Shown here piece by piece: positions 55,967 to 64,000 of a DNA stretch of 64,000 bases. The notes below the pieces were generated by a model. It was not told where the DNA came from. It did no database searches and saw nothing but the letters and a program-made list of their open reading frames with translations. The translations under genes were made by a program, and so were the position numbers. Source of the DNA: Mesocentrotus franciscanus (taxonomy: Eukaryota; Echinodermata; Echinoidea; Camarodonta; Strongylocentrotidae). Location: contig CP137673.1 of the NCBI GenBank assembly GCA_037976565.1, positions 5,930,935-5,994,934 of the forward strand, given 5' to 3'. Every line of letters begins with the position of its first letter. Position 1 is the first letter of the stretch.

Positions 55967-57361
55967 GATATTATTTACTTCTACAGCCCAACATGAGAAG
56001 TATCATTGACAAAGCAAAGATCAAGGATGTAGTAATCTACGATACCGTTGATGATGCCCTAGAGGGGGTGGATGACGCCTTGCAGAGGATGGTCATAGAT
56101 GAGGATCCTAACCAGAATGTTGTCCAGCTTGCCAATTTGATGGCAGGTCCCAGTAACAGATTGAGTAGCGTCATTGAGGTGGAGATCGAGGAGGAGGACG
56201 ACGAAGAGGAAGAGATTGGTAAGTCAGGAAGCAGGTAGTTTTCCTGCTGTTCGAACTTTTCATATCTACAAATCTTTCTCAAGTTTTCATTGCAATTTAT
56301 ATCTGTTATGATAAGTTTGAGAAAATATCTCCCGGTTTTAAATTATTTCAATAGGGAAGAGGTATTTTTTCAAGAATATCTTAACATAGTCCAGAGTGTG
56401 TACTTTACTACTTTTACTGTTTTATGAAATCAATTTGAAGTGTTTAAACTATATAGGGAAGAGGTAGATTAATAAAAAAATATCTTGCATTGGTCTGTGA
56501 AAATTGCTGAGTTGATGAAAGTAATTTAAAGGGTTTAAACTATTTAGGGAAGAGGAATATTTTCAAGAATATCTCAATTTAGTGTAGAGTGTGGATTGTG
56601 CCAAATTAATGATAACAATTTATGAGGTTTAATTTTTTTAGGGAAGAGGTGTGTTTTCAAGAATGTCTTGAATTGGTCTAGGGAATTTCTCACTTATTCA
56701 ATGAAAGCAATTCAAAGCGTTTGAACTATTTATGGAAAAGGTATGATTTCTAAAATGTCCTTAATTGGTTTGTGGCATTTGATGATTTGACGAACAAAGG
56801 GATATTGTTTTCTCCCCATCTTGCACAAATACCACAAACTTATCAGGTTTGAAGTCATAGACTGAAAGCATTTAGATACACAATGAGAGATGAGGGTGAT
56901 GGCTAGCTGAAAACAACCAACCAATCATCCATAAAATGTACTCACGCCGCCTCTCTCTCTCCCCCATCTCTCTCCCCTTTAGCTCTCTCTCTCTCTCTCT
57001 TTCTCTCTCTTGCACTACCTCTCATGTGCCCCCTTCCCAATCGATTTCCATTCATCATCCTCATTTCTTCCTGCCTTCCTCTAGCTCTCTTCAAGATCTT
57101 CTTATTTCATCTCACAATTCTCACAATCTTACAGTGCCTCCATTGAAATTGATGATTTATATTGTTTTCTTCCAATCTTGCACAGATACTGCAAACATGG
57201 ACCAGCAAGATTCGACTCGTCGTCGGGATGAAAGCAATCAAGAGGGGACCATCCAAGTAAAGACCAGCCAAGATTCTAGGCATCAAGAGGGCAGTCACCA
57301 AGATGGAAGCCATCCAGATGGAAGTGGCCAAGAAGGGAATGTCCAAATATCAGAGCTATGA
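39365..57361 (+). CDS. SLC26A11: SLC26A11-type anion transporter (15 coding exons, one-base frame break)
   Basis: About 692 codons once a single missing base in exon 5 is allowed for (human 606 aa). SLC26A11 is a membrane anion transporter, described as sodium-independent sulfate transport and chloride conductance, in plasma and lysosomal membranes. The N-terminal half shows the SLC26 signature: LPQGLAYAGIAKLPSE, YGLYAAIMGG, GPTAIMSLLV. Then come GFTSASAITIAMSQVK, GTARNAV, IPMLGFLENIAIVK, NGYRVDTNQELIAIG, GYPITGSFSRSAINEQSGV and FFYVPKASLAAVI, matching SLC26A11 better than other SLC26 members. A STAS domain follows (about 480-610; DFSNVSSMDYSVVE). The C-terminus is longer than in vertebrates: an acidic run near 617-634, then four imperfect 5-residue repeats and a final SEL resembling a class I PDZ ligand. 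All 14 splice junctions between coding exons are GT-AG, and phases agree everywhere except at exon 5. Confidence 0.92.
39740..40258 (+). pseudogene. Tandem array of decayed SLC26A11 exon-1 fragments in intron 1
   Basis: The last about 60 bp of exon 1 and its donor recur, decayed, roughly every 110-130 bp: about 39838-39892, 39952-40015 (best), 40084-40140 and 40201-40255, perhaps also ending 39776. The best copy reads GHLTVLSLGLVYNGMASLSS against exon 1 GLTVLPQGLAYAGIAKLPSE and keeps a donor-like GGTAAGT. The spacers share GTCAGTGTC and GGCCAGTCAATTATGTAAT. They are exon-plus-intron units duplicated in tandem; other copies carry stops or lost donors. Confidence 0.75.
40551..40767 (+). CDS. 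SLC26A11: SLC26A11 coding exon 2
   Basis: Residues 77-148: YGLYAAIMGGFMYALFGMSK, ISVGPTAIMSLLVAQYG. Acceptor gaccccatag, donor CATCTAG/gtgagt. Confidence 0.95.
41916..42143. mobile_element. 228-bp palindromic MITE
   Basis: Arms of about 83 bp starting GGCCCGAATTCACAAAGGAG are near-perfect inverted repeats around a 60-bp centre. ATT flanks both sides (41913-41915 and 42144-42146), a likely 3-bp target duplication. It lies in SLC26A11 intron 2. Confidence 0.9.
42608..42773 (+). CDS. SLC26A11: SLC26A11 coding exon 3
   Basis: Residues 149-203: GFIANYISAVVISGFTSASA to HINET. Acceptor gcttctgcag, donor AACAAG/gtagtg, phase 2. Confidence 0.95.
43149..43296. mobile_element. Short MITE with GGGCCC ends
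   Basis: Ends GGGCCCGTTTCATAAAACTT and AAGTTTTATGAAACAGGGCCC are inverted. It belongs to the same end type as 10773-10920. Confidence 0.8.
44878..45183. repeat. Long (AGT)n microsatellite in SLC26A11 intron 3, part 1
   Basis: Near-pure AGT repeats with recurring GTAATTAGGTAGT interruptions at about 44951, 45090 and 45143, suggesting segmental duplication of the repeat. Confidence 0.97.
45364..45627. repeat. Long (AGT)n microsatellite in SLC26A11 intron 3, part 2
   Basis: AGT repeats with AGC, AAT and GAA variants, ending 29 bp before the acceptor of exon 4. Polyserine, polythreonine, polyvaline and polyleucine frames across it are artefacts. Confidence 0.97.
45657..45711 (+). CDS. SLC26A11: SLC26A11 coding exon 4
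   Basis: Residues 205-222 (WQDLTLGLSCIVALALMR), completing the split R codon. Acceptor gttgtgcctcag, donor GAGG/gtaaga, phase 0. Confidence 0.9.
46341..46439 (+). CDS. SLC26A11: SLC26A11 coding exon 5, with apparent one-base deletion
   Basis: Starting in phase 0 it reads FMKNFAQQRIEKLG, KKPPIRKKILWKF, then loses the family frame. After the six-T run (46419-46424) the next frame reads W-I-F-G-T and joins exon 6 as GTARNAV, the conserved family motif. One extra T would make the exon 100 nt and fit both neighbours. This is either a sequencing or assembly error in a homopolymer or a real frameshift allele. Confidence 0.85.
46808..46959 (+). CDS. SLC26A11: SLC26A11 coding exon 6
   Basis: Residues 256-306: ARNAVIVIIAAGITYG, TGNVTDGLPPLSLPNFG. 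Two NxT/S-like glycosylation sequons are possible in the loop. Acceptor tttcctttag, donor ATCAAA/gtaaga. Confidence 0.94.
47078..47363. mobile_element. MITE with GGGGGTGTTTCAC ends
   Basis: Left end GGGGGTGTTTCACAAAGACT and right end AGTCTTTGTGAAACACTCCC are inverted, with pairing continuing through TAAGTTGGACTTAACTATGG (arms about 55 bp). No clear target duplication was read. Confidence 0.8.
48297..48372. repeat. Short inverted repeat (AGAAGGG type)
   Basis: GGAGCCAGAAGGGTGT and AATGCCCTTCTGCTTCC form an imperfect palindrome; similar half-sites occur near 12127/12372 and 26748, so it is a dispersed short repeat. Confidence 0.5.
49556..49836. mobile_element. TTAA-type MITE in SLC26A11 intron 6
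   Basis: Ends AGGGGAAGTCCACC and GTGGACTTCCCT are inverted; they are bounded by GTAA on the left and TTAA on the right. Similar in end style to the elements at 14043 and 37246. Confidence 0.8.
49912..49984 (+). CDS. SLC26A11: SLC26A11 coding exon 7
   Basis: Residues 307-330: HLNIGLIIIPMLGFLENIAI, VKGF. Acceptor accatcaccag, donor TTTTG/gtaagt. Confidence 0.93.
51128..51178 (+). CDS. SLC26A11: SLC26A11 coding exon 8
   Basis: Residues 331-347: ARKNGYRVDTNQELIAI. Acceptor tgtttacag, donor GCTATAG/gtaagt. A short exon, fixed by conserved DTNQEL. Confidence 0.94.
51574..51634 (+). CDS. SLC26A11: SLC26A11 coding exon 9
   Basis: Residues 348-367: GACNIGSSFISGYPITGSFS. Acceptor ttctacag, donor TTCAAG/gtaaga. 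Confidence 0.94.
52198..52335 (-). repeat. tRNA-derived SINE copy, antisense in SLC26A11 intron 9
   Basis: On the minus strand: A-box-like AGCTTAGTGGTAGAGCAGTG, then CTCGTAACTGGGAGGTCCC and a decayed B box. Same family as 59687 and 2547. Confidence 0.8.
52900..53096 (+). CDS. SLC26A11: SLC26A11 coding exon 10
   Basis: Residues 368-433: SAINEQSGVMTQASGIVTGT through FFYVPKASLAAVIVYAVLF. Acceptor cttgtcacag, donor GTCAGGA/gtaagt. Confidence 0.95.
53621..53751 (+). CDS. SLC26A11: SLC26A11 coding exon 11
   Basis: Residues 434-477: KPDLITLAMTFFVSLWLGVE, YGTIIGILVDLLMLLYP, the last membrane region. Donor TTAACG/gtaaat. Confidence 0.95.
54312..54485 (+). CDS. SLC26A11: SLC26A11 coding exon 12 (STAS domain, first part)
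   Basis: Residues 478-535: SVVIIQMERGLRFPAVSELQ and AILDFSNVSSMDYSVVE, the core STAS strands. Acceptor cccttttccag. Confidence 0.95.
55180..55245 (+). CDS. SLC26A11: SLC26A11 coding exon 13 (STAS domain)
   Basis: Residues 536-557: GLKDIVRSFSKKKSSLVFAG. Acceptor tgttccag, donor GTGAGG/gtatgt. Confidence 0.94.
55400..55970 (+). mobile_element. Decayed non-LTR retrotransposon tail in SLC26A11 intron 13
   Basis: Broken frames translate to RLQCLQNKC, then SFQSFAPCQWN and SIDFLKNVLKS, the order seen at the C-terminus of L2/CR1-like ORF2. The tail is AAGGTGCTATGTAAAAAC followed by a long (ATT)n run (about 55901-55968). Confidence 0.7.
55987..56218 (+). CDS. SLC26A11: SLC26A11 coding exon 14 (end of STAS, acidic run)
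   Basis: Residues 558-634: PNMRSIIDKAKIKDVVIYDT, DDALEGVDDALQ, ending in EIEEEDDEEEEI. Acceptor tacttctacag, donor GAGATTG/gtaagt. Confidence 0.95.
57186..57361 (+). CDS. SLC26A11: SLC26A11 coding exon 15 and stop
   Basis: Residues 635-692. Polar tail with four imperfect repeats, HQEGS HQDGS HPDGS GQEGN, ending QISEL-TGA. The matching 15-bp DNA repeat suggests slippage. Acceptor cttgcacag. Confidence 0.93.
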
Positions 57362-58400
57362 TGTACATGTAAGCAGCACCTTGGGATAAGTCACAAAGTG
57401 CGTTCAACTCAACTGATCCTGTCATGATATTTCTCTGAGCCGGTATTGAATTCAATACTTATCTCAGAAATATGAGTATTTTACTTAGTTTTCAGCTTAA
57501 ACAAGCCAACTTTAGTATTCAGTTGGAGCTTTTGGCTAAGTGTTTACCCTAAGCTAAGACAGCTCCCGGGCTGACTTTATTTCATCTGAAGAAGACTAGA
57601 GCCATTTTACTTACGTAAGCTAAATGCTAAGTAAAATACCGACTTAATCCATTTACTGAATTGAATAATGCTCCCTGGTCCCTACGCATTGTAAACACAC
57701 ATTATAGGGAAAGCTAATTGATCATCCTGATATTAAATTGGTTTTTAACTCATTGCCTATGGGAGCGTGTGGTTATTGTATTAAAGTCTATGGGAATGAG
57801 GAGAAATCAGTAGTCATTGTGTTCATATATATATATATATATATAGAAAAGTGACAGAAACGCGTCAGTTAAATTTTGGGGGTTTCTAATAAAAAAAAGT
57901 AAGAAAAAGACCAATTAATCCAGGCAGTTTGCATCATATTTCACTTCATTTTGATCAAAATAATTTTGTATACATTGTTTTATATATATATATATAAATT
58001 GTTTTTTATAAATTGTAAAAGTTCATGTGTATACTGTGTGTTCTCCTTCAAGAAGGATACAACTATTCGATCTTCTTAATGATTTATAATATTATATTGT
58101 GTCATTGAAAAATTATATAGGTCTATATGTTAACATCTGATAATTCTGTGCAATTCTGTATTATATAATGTAATTCGAAATGACATGTGTGTGAGCTATA
58201 CCTAATTGTCTTACTAATTATGTACAGTATGCCAAATGATTTGAATTGCAATGATATCGAATATTATTCCGTGGAGAGCAGATGTTGTTGCCATGTACAT
58301 GCACACTGCGAGATATTGCACTATGTGCAGATTTTTGTGAGAAATTGCAATAAGATCAAATACACATGTAAACAATTATGAACGGATGGTTGTAATAATG
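57362..58400 (+). other. SLC26A11 3' UTR / flank
   Basis: AT-rich, with (AT)n runs near 57825-57844 and 57984-57996. AATAAA occurs at 57888-57893; whether it is the used poly(A) signal cannot be told. Confidence 0.4.
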
Positions 58401-58742
58401 GTTTGAAGGTTCTCGTATCATATCTAAGAGGAAAATTTACCTGTAACAGTTCCGATGTCTAGAGTTCAGACATCTTTCTCAGACGCGAATTGGCAGTCTG
58501 AAGTACACTGCCATTTTTTGTTATCGCCAGTGGTTGTCGTTTTGGCGATTACTGCATATCAGCATATCAGCTGTCTGACATATACGATGCAGTAATCGTC
58601 AAAACAACAACCACTGGAGATAAACAAATTTACAGCTTACGACAGTCTGCCAATTTGCGTCTGAGGAAGATGTCTGAACTCTAAAAATCGAAACTGTTAC
58701 AGGTAAATTTTCCTCTTGGATGTGATACAAGAACTTTCAAAC
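58401..58742. repeat. 342-bp imperfect palindrome
   Basis: The left arm beginning GTTTGAAGGTTCT and right arm ending GAACTTTCAAAC pair through AGGAAAATTTACCTGTAACAG, CAGACATCTT and CAGTAATCG blocks around a centre near 58571. Probably a foldback transposon; transcribed, it would form a long hairpin. Confidence 0.85.
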
Positions 58743-59686
58743 TAGAAAAATTAATTTTTAAATTTAACTCTGCCTTAGAAATATTTCAAATTTAAGTCAA
58801 CGCCTGTTCAACAAAAGTACTTGAAATTCCATATTATCTTATTTTTGGAAGATGGCTGCATTCCTGCAATAATTCAAATGTAGTTTTTCTTGGATATCCT
58901 ACCCAGTGGTGATGTTAAGATAAAAAACGTTTAGATAAAGGCAGTGTCACATGCTCATTTATTATCAAGAAAAATAGACATGAATATCATATTTGAATTT
59001 CTCAATAATGTCCTTGCATATAATTATGACAAATCATGTACGTAGGAAGGCTCCATTCTCTCAGTGTATTAAATGTATGTGCACTGCAGAAGTACCTGTA
59101 CATCTTATAAAATGTGTGTTAGATATAGTATAGAAGAGTAATGTTTTTTAAAGCATATGCAAGAATACATCCTTGTATTTCAGTGCAGTTAAAAAATAAT
59201 CATCTTATATGCAATCTATAATGTCTTCCATATTACAGAAATATCTGTATTTAAATGACAATGAATTAACAGTACTTTGTATATCATTTGATAAATATAC
59301 AGTTTTCTGTATATTATTTGAGGAATGTGCAGTAATTTGTATGTTTTTGTCTTGTAAAACGAATATAAAAGTAATAATTGAGAAGTGACCTGGTTATATT
59401 CTTAAGTTTTATGTGACTATAGATATATATATAAGTAAATTAAGTAAATATACGGATGTAAGAAAGGTATTAAAGAGAGTAAGGTGATATTTGTTTTCTC
59501 TGTGAAAAATTTCTTGCTTTGATTGGAAGTGGATGGAATATGAAGACAAAAATATTACATGTATGACGGAATGTGAGAAGGCGGCGAGGGATCCATGATG
59601 CACAATTCTTATGTAGAATACACAATATTTGCATTCAGCTAATCATACATCTTTAACAGTCTGTAAGACTTGGTACAGTATTCAAA
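58743..59686. other. Intergenic stretch, no gene recognised
   Basis: AT-rich sequence without recognisable coding exons or repeats of note. Confidence 0.4.
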
Positions 59687-59945
59687 GAGGGGGCACGATG
59701 GCTCAGTGGTAGAGCAGTGGACTTGTAACCGGGAGGTCCCGGGTTCGAAACCAAGCCGATGCACTTGTTTCCTTTGGTAAAGCATTAATCCTCATTACCA
59801 AGTACCTCAGAGTAGACTTACTGCCGTCTGAGGCCATATGTGCTCTATGCTTGTGGAAGTTTAGACGAGGTTTGAAGATACCCCCGTCCCCTGCCCCCTT
59901 CGTAGAATTTGGTCATTTACCAAATACTACACAAGTTGATGATGA
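59687..59945 (+). repeat. tRNA-derived SINE, best copy
   Basis: The head GATGGCTCAGTGGTAGAGC (A box), CTTGTAACCGGGAGGTCCC (anticodon region, TGT) and GGTTCGAAACC (B box) form a complete internal Pol III promoter, but the acceptor and T stems do not pair properly, so it is a SINE and not a tRNA. A GAAGAAG-rich stretch follows (about 59940-60015). Confidence 0.85.
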
Positions 59946-60439
59946 TGAAGAATAAGAAGAAGAAGAACGATGAGGAGGAAGACAAGGAGAAGGAGAAGAT
60001 GAAGAAGAAGGAGGAGTATGAATATGATAATATGATTACATCAGCGTCTTTCAACCCTTTTTGCATCAAGGCGCCGTCTTAAGAAATAATTTCGCGTTAC
60101 CTCAATTCAAAATTCACCACAAGATTAATTTTGCGTCACTCTGGCACTCATCAAGTTACATCTAGACATATTGCGTTCAGGTCCATTTTAACGAGAGGAC
60201 TGACACCTCTTCATATAAACCATCAACCAATTTTAAGATCGAGCGAGCGACCGAGCCCTCTCCCCAAAAAAAAAAAAAAAAGAAAAAAAGAAATAAAATG
60301 AAATAAAAACACACTTTTAGTATTGTAAAATGTAATTTATAAGCAAATACAATAGACAAGATCTAAAAATATGTCTCCAGGCTCCTCGCTGCCCGAAAAA
60401 TTAATATAGGAAATGTATGATTTATTCGTGCACCTGGAT

Positions 60440-60790
60440 ACCCGGACATGATGGTATTCGGGCATCTCTATATACATTCGCTATTCGCTCCTCCTTACCT
60501 AACTGAACTCTTAACTATCAGGCGATGCTTCCCACACTTGGTGACGGAGCATATATTCACAACTGCTGCTCCAAACTGTGGAATAACCTTCCCAGATTTC
60601 TTTGCAGCCAGCAAAATATCGATACCTTCAAAAAATATCTCAAACACACCTCTGATGTTAATAACATAATTTTAAAACACATTTGAACATGTATTTGGAA
60701 AATGCCCTATATAAATACATTATAATTATTATTAATTATTATTATCATTACATGTACTATTATTATCATAATTGTTTTTGTTTTCATCAT
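60440..60790 (+). mobile_element. Decayed non-LTR retrotransposon tail
   Basis: The frame 60448-60669 reads YLTELLTIRRCFPHL, TTAAPN and later NISNTPL, a mutated version of the AAPNLWNNLP to FKKYLKTHL end of an L2/CR1-like ORF2. The tail is GCCCTATATAAATAC then ATT-rich sequence. Confidence 0.7.
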
Positions 60791-61297
60791 TACTATTATT
60801 ATTATTATCCCGATGCCCGGAACCATCCTGTTTCTATTTTTTTGCGTGCTATGAAGCCAGCGCAGAAAAAGATCTTTAATGTCACAATTAAGGTTTACAA
60901 CAATAATCGTTATAAAAATACCCTAAATAACGTTATGTATACTCGGCAATTAGCTGCCCAAATATTGCAGGGGTCAGGTACTTCGCTGCCTGAAAAATAA
61001 ATCGTTTACAATATTTGCGAGCGAGTGATCGAAGCAGGCGAGGAAAAAGGGAAACGGTATTATCTTAACAATGTTCATTTCTCACCAACATGCAGTGGCG
61101 TAGACAGGTTCGTACACCTGGGGGATGACTGGGCTGCCAACGCTAGTGAGGGCGCGAAGCGCCCGAGCGAAGGAGCGAAGCGACCGAGCGGGGAGGTGGG
61201 AGGGGGTTTCCCCCCACGGTAGGGAGCTTTTGCAATTTTGAACTTGAAATCGTGCAATCTGATGCATACTTAATGAGGTAAAATAACACACACAAGC

Positions 61298-61322
61298 GTG
61301 CACGCACACACACACACACATA

Positions 61323-61358
<36 letters not shown>
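61298..61358. repeat. (CA)n microsatellite
   Basis: CACACA runs interrupted by CATACT, inside the hAT-like element. Confidence 0.95.
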
Positions 61359-61361
<3 letters not shown>

Positions 61362-61904
61362 TACGCCTTGAATGGACAGACATACATCGACAAGATCTAC
61401 ACACCGTGGCATACGAATACAGAATGGACTGACACATAGTATTGCATATTGAACCACACTACGTATTTATTTATCTCTGTGAATTTTGCTGTTACACCTC
61501 TTCAGAAAAAAACCAATGTCAACTGTGTACACGCAGGTATAGTCTTTGTTGTCTTGATAGGGGTATGTGGTTATAAATGAAAACAGCCTCTGTGGCCATT
61601 TGTGAATAGAACACATAAACAACAAACAAATAACGATTAAACTTTGAACAATATGTCTGTTCATTATAAAGCATAATGAATACGTACATACTATGCTTTT
61701 TTTACCTCAAAGAAACAGGCATAGTATCCATAGATGGATATTGGCTGGCGGCTCATTAACATACAGATACAAAAAACATAAACAGTATCACTATGATCCA
61801 TGGAGTAACAATACTGCTTTGTAAGTTTGTGAAGAAATCGGAACCATAACGGCATTGCATCGTTTCAAATTAGGGCATTATTTACTTCTATTTGATCTCA
61901 GTCT

Positions 61905-61926
61905 TATAATAGTAATAGTAATAATA

Positions 61927-61981
<55 letters not shown>

Positions 61982-62030
61982 AAATAAAAAATAATAAATA
62001 CTAATACAAATAATAATGCTAATACTAATA
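61905..62030. repeat. (TAA)n microsatellite
   Basis: A long AATAATAAT run with later ATACTAATA variants, inside the hAT-like element. Confidence 0.95.
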
Positions 62031-62776
62031 GGTTCCTTTTATCTCGCATTTCAAGACAGGGTAAATTCACACTGCGCTTTACATGAAACAAACTTATTTA
62101 AACATTTCAAACTTATGTCTTCATGCATCAATCAACATACTTTAAATGAATACAAAACAAAGTGCATCTTAAATAAAACAAAAATAAATAAATAGTTAAC
62201 AATACAGAAAAGATGTAGCTGCTGCAAGCTTAACAACAAACTAATGTATACCAGTCAGTCCTGATATCAGTATTAGTGTAACAATAGTCATATAGTGGGA
62301 GCATGAAGTTGAACAATTCATGATTATACATAATTATATATGTTTGTTTGAATAATACTTGTTATAAAGATAGTAGTATGGTACTCTCTGTCACGAATTA
62401 TTATGTATACTGTTGTATTACATTCATTTTCTATTCTGTTTTAGATTGCGCTGATGCATTTTGCACACAATGTATAATGCCTATAACACGAGTGGGCCAG
62501 ACCACACATGTATTTCAATAAAAACCGACTTGAGAAAATAACGATAACAATAATGATGAGGATTATTATTATCATCATCATAATTATTATTATTAATATT
62601 ATAATTGTTATCATTATTATTATTACTATTATTATCATCATTATGACTTATTAAGTAAGCAAATATCATTCCCCAAAACCTGGGGGGGATGATTGTACAT
62701 GCCATCCCCCCCACCTTGTGAGGTGGGGGGATGCATCCCCCTCATCCCCCCCGTTGTCTACGCCCCTGCCAACATG

Positions 62777-64000
62777 CACTACATGACGTGCATTCGACAA
62801 TGACGATATTCGGCACCTCGCTGCTGAACGTCTATCTATGTTCAGATAACTAAACATAGTATACACACATTGGTGTCTAAAACAAAATTCCTCTTGCGGC
62901 CGCCCGATTGAAAAACGCTGTATATGTCATCATCTGACCGTGGTTTCTGCAGAAAATACAAAAGGGCATTGAAAACTCCGATCAGAAATGTGGAAAGTCT
63001 TTGCCATCATCTTCAAATAATTCAATCTATAAAAAAAGAGGACAGATTTTTGACGACATTTTTTTTTCATAGATAGGCCTATTCACCCTTTTTCAGCACA
63101 TGGCTTTGAAATTAAATATTAACTTTAAAAAATAATAATAACCTATTTAAAAAAAAAAATAATAATAATCGGTAACAATTTTCGTCGAAATGTGGGACTT
63201 TCTCATGATATATTGAGTGCGCCCCCATTCACGACCTCTAACAAAGTTGCACTATTCTTGTGTAAATGTGTGCAGTGATTTAACTTCACTATCTCCCGAT
63301 TACGACAGTCACAATCTCTTCACCACAGAATGAAACGATGTCCTCACGGAGTGTTCATAACCAACATTTTGAATCCCTCGTGCAAATAACCCGAAACATG
63401 GACAATACGAGTCGTGTAAAAGACCGGTTTACTAACATGTTCGACATAGCAACAGGTAATGTATGCAAACTGGATTCCGAGTATTGTAGTTCATTCATTA
63501 AAGTGACTTGGTAACATTGCCTCAGATTCTGAAACAAAATCCTGGATTTACCTCATGCTGCAATCATAATTATAAACTTTTAGGTCAGCCAGGAAACGCA
63601 TGACTTTTACAAGCCGATCGCCTGTCTGATTATCAAGATAGTTATGATTGGAAATCGAAATTTCATTTTTCGTTTTCCTAACGGTTTTTATTACACCACA
63701 GTCTATTGGGGAAAATGAGTATGGTAAAACCGGTCACTAAAATATTTTTACTTTTCTGAGGCACTTCATGATCATTTTGAAGCGCAATTTTTTTAGGGCT
63801 TCAATATTACACCATATCACAGACACTGATATCACGTAGGGCCATGCATCTAAGATTTAACATTGTTAAACGATGCCTTTAAAAACAGGTCAATGGAATA
63901 CCTCGTCACTAGGTCCCCAGGACAGAAACGTCCGTAAATTAGAATATGTCGATTTTATATCGATATAATTATTCTAAAGCCACTTATGGTGTTAATTGCT
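62777..64000. other. Terminal stretch, no gene recognised
   Basis: No coding exon with convincing homology or splice signals was found; it may be flank of a gene outside the window. Confidence 0.4.

Larger units (their letters stand above)
61093..62768. mobile_element. 1.68-kb hAT-like element with perfect 8-bp target duplication
   Basis: Ends CAGTGGCGTAGACAGG and TTGTCTACGCCCCTG are inverted and of the CAGNGG type. CCAACATG flanks both sides exactly (61085-61092 and 62769-62776). The interior has GAGCGAAGCG-type repeats near the left end, a (CA)n run, a (TAA)n run, AT-rich ATT/ATC repeats and a CCCCCC-rich right end. No transposase is encoded, so it is non-autonomous. Confidence 0.9.

Noticed and set aside
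57107..57346. Minus-strand 79-residue frame
   Set aside because: Antisense shadow of SLC26A11 exon 15.
58620..58710. Hammerhead-type ribozyme of a Penelope-like element
   Set aside because: A CTGAGGA and a CGAAAC are present, but the canonical CTGATGA core and stem arrangement could not be built.
59687..59765. tRNA-Thr gene
   Set aside because: A and B boxes are intact but the stems do not pair, and the sequence continues into a SINE body seen elsewhere in the window.

Overview
The window is animal nuclear DNA: AT-rich, with genes split by GT-AG introns of about 0.1-5 kb, tRNA-derived SINEs, 5'-truncated non-LTR retrotransposon tails, many inverted-repeat DNA transposons and long trinucleotide microsatellites. 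Four conserved animal genes can be assembled by hand. The protein sequences and repeat style fit a marine invertebrate deuterostome. A sea urchin or other echinoderm is my best guess, from general resemblance and not from a search.

Layout. 1-8.4 kb holds no recognisable host gene; it is microsatellite, a SINE, small hAT-like and TTAA-type elements, a 220-bp tandem duplication, and a hAT-like copy carrying a GTGCCCC minisatellite with a second, satellite-bearing element nested in it. 8.5-10.25 kb (+) is MOSMO (3 coding exons, 171 aa), a tetraspan regulator of Smoothened, followed by a long 3' flank. 16.8-20.8 kb (-) is SNU13/NHP2L1 (4 coding exons, 127 aa), the k-turn RNA-binding protein of the U4 snRNP and box C/D snoRNPs; its first intron carries nested transposons. 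21.4-23.0 kb is a second hAT-like copy with 8-bp target duplications. 23.75-29.17 kb (+) is PSMD10/gankyrin (6 coding exons, 221 aa), an ankyrin-repeat proteasome assembly chaperone. 29.2-34.3 kb is repeats. 34.4-57.4 kb (+) is an SLC26A11-type anion transporter with a probable non-coding leader exon, 15 coding exons and about 692 aa; exon 5 reads one base short in a T run. 57.4-64 kb is 3' flank, a large palindrome, a SINE, a non-LTR tail and a 1.68-kb hAT-like element with a perfect 8-bp target duplication.

MOSMO and SNU13 converge, SNU13 and PSMD10 diverge, and PSMD10 and SLC26A11 run the same way. The four genes serve unrelated processes (Hedgehog signalling, RNP assembly, proteasome assembly, anion transport); nothing suggests co-function. 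Every exon chain was checked by adding coding lengths: MOSMO 516 nt, SNU13 384 nt and PSMD10 666 nt are exact multiples of three; SLC26A11 totals 2078 nt, one short of 2079.

No new defence system, operon or CRISPR array is visible. The most interesting material is genome-structural: a decaying tandem array of SLC26A11 exon-1 fragments in its own intron 1, the probable frameshift, nested transposons with readable insertion histories, a GC-rich inverted-repeat element, and AGT repeats ending about 30 bp before a splice acceptor.
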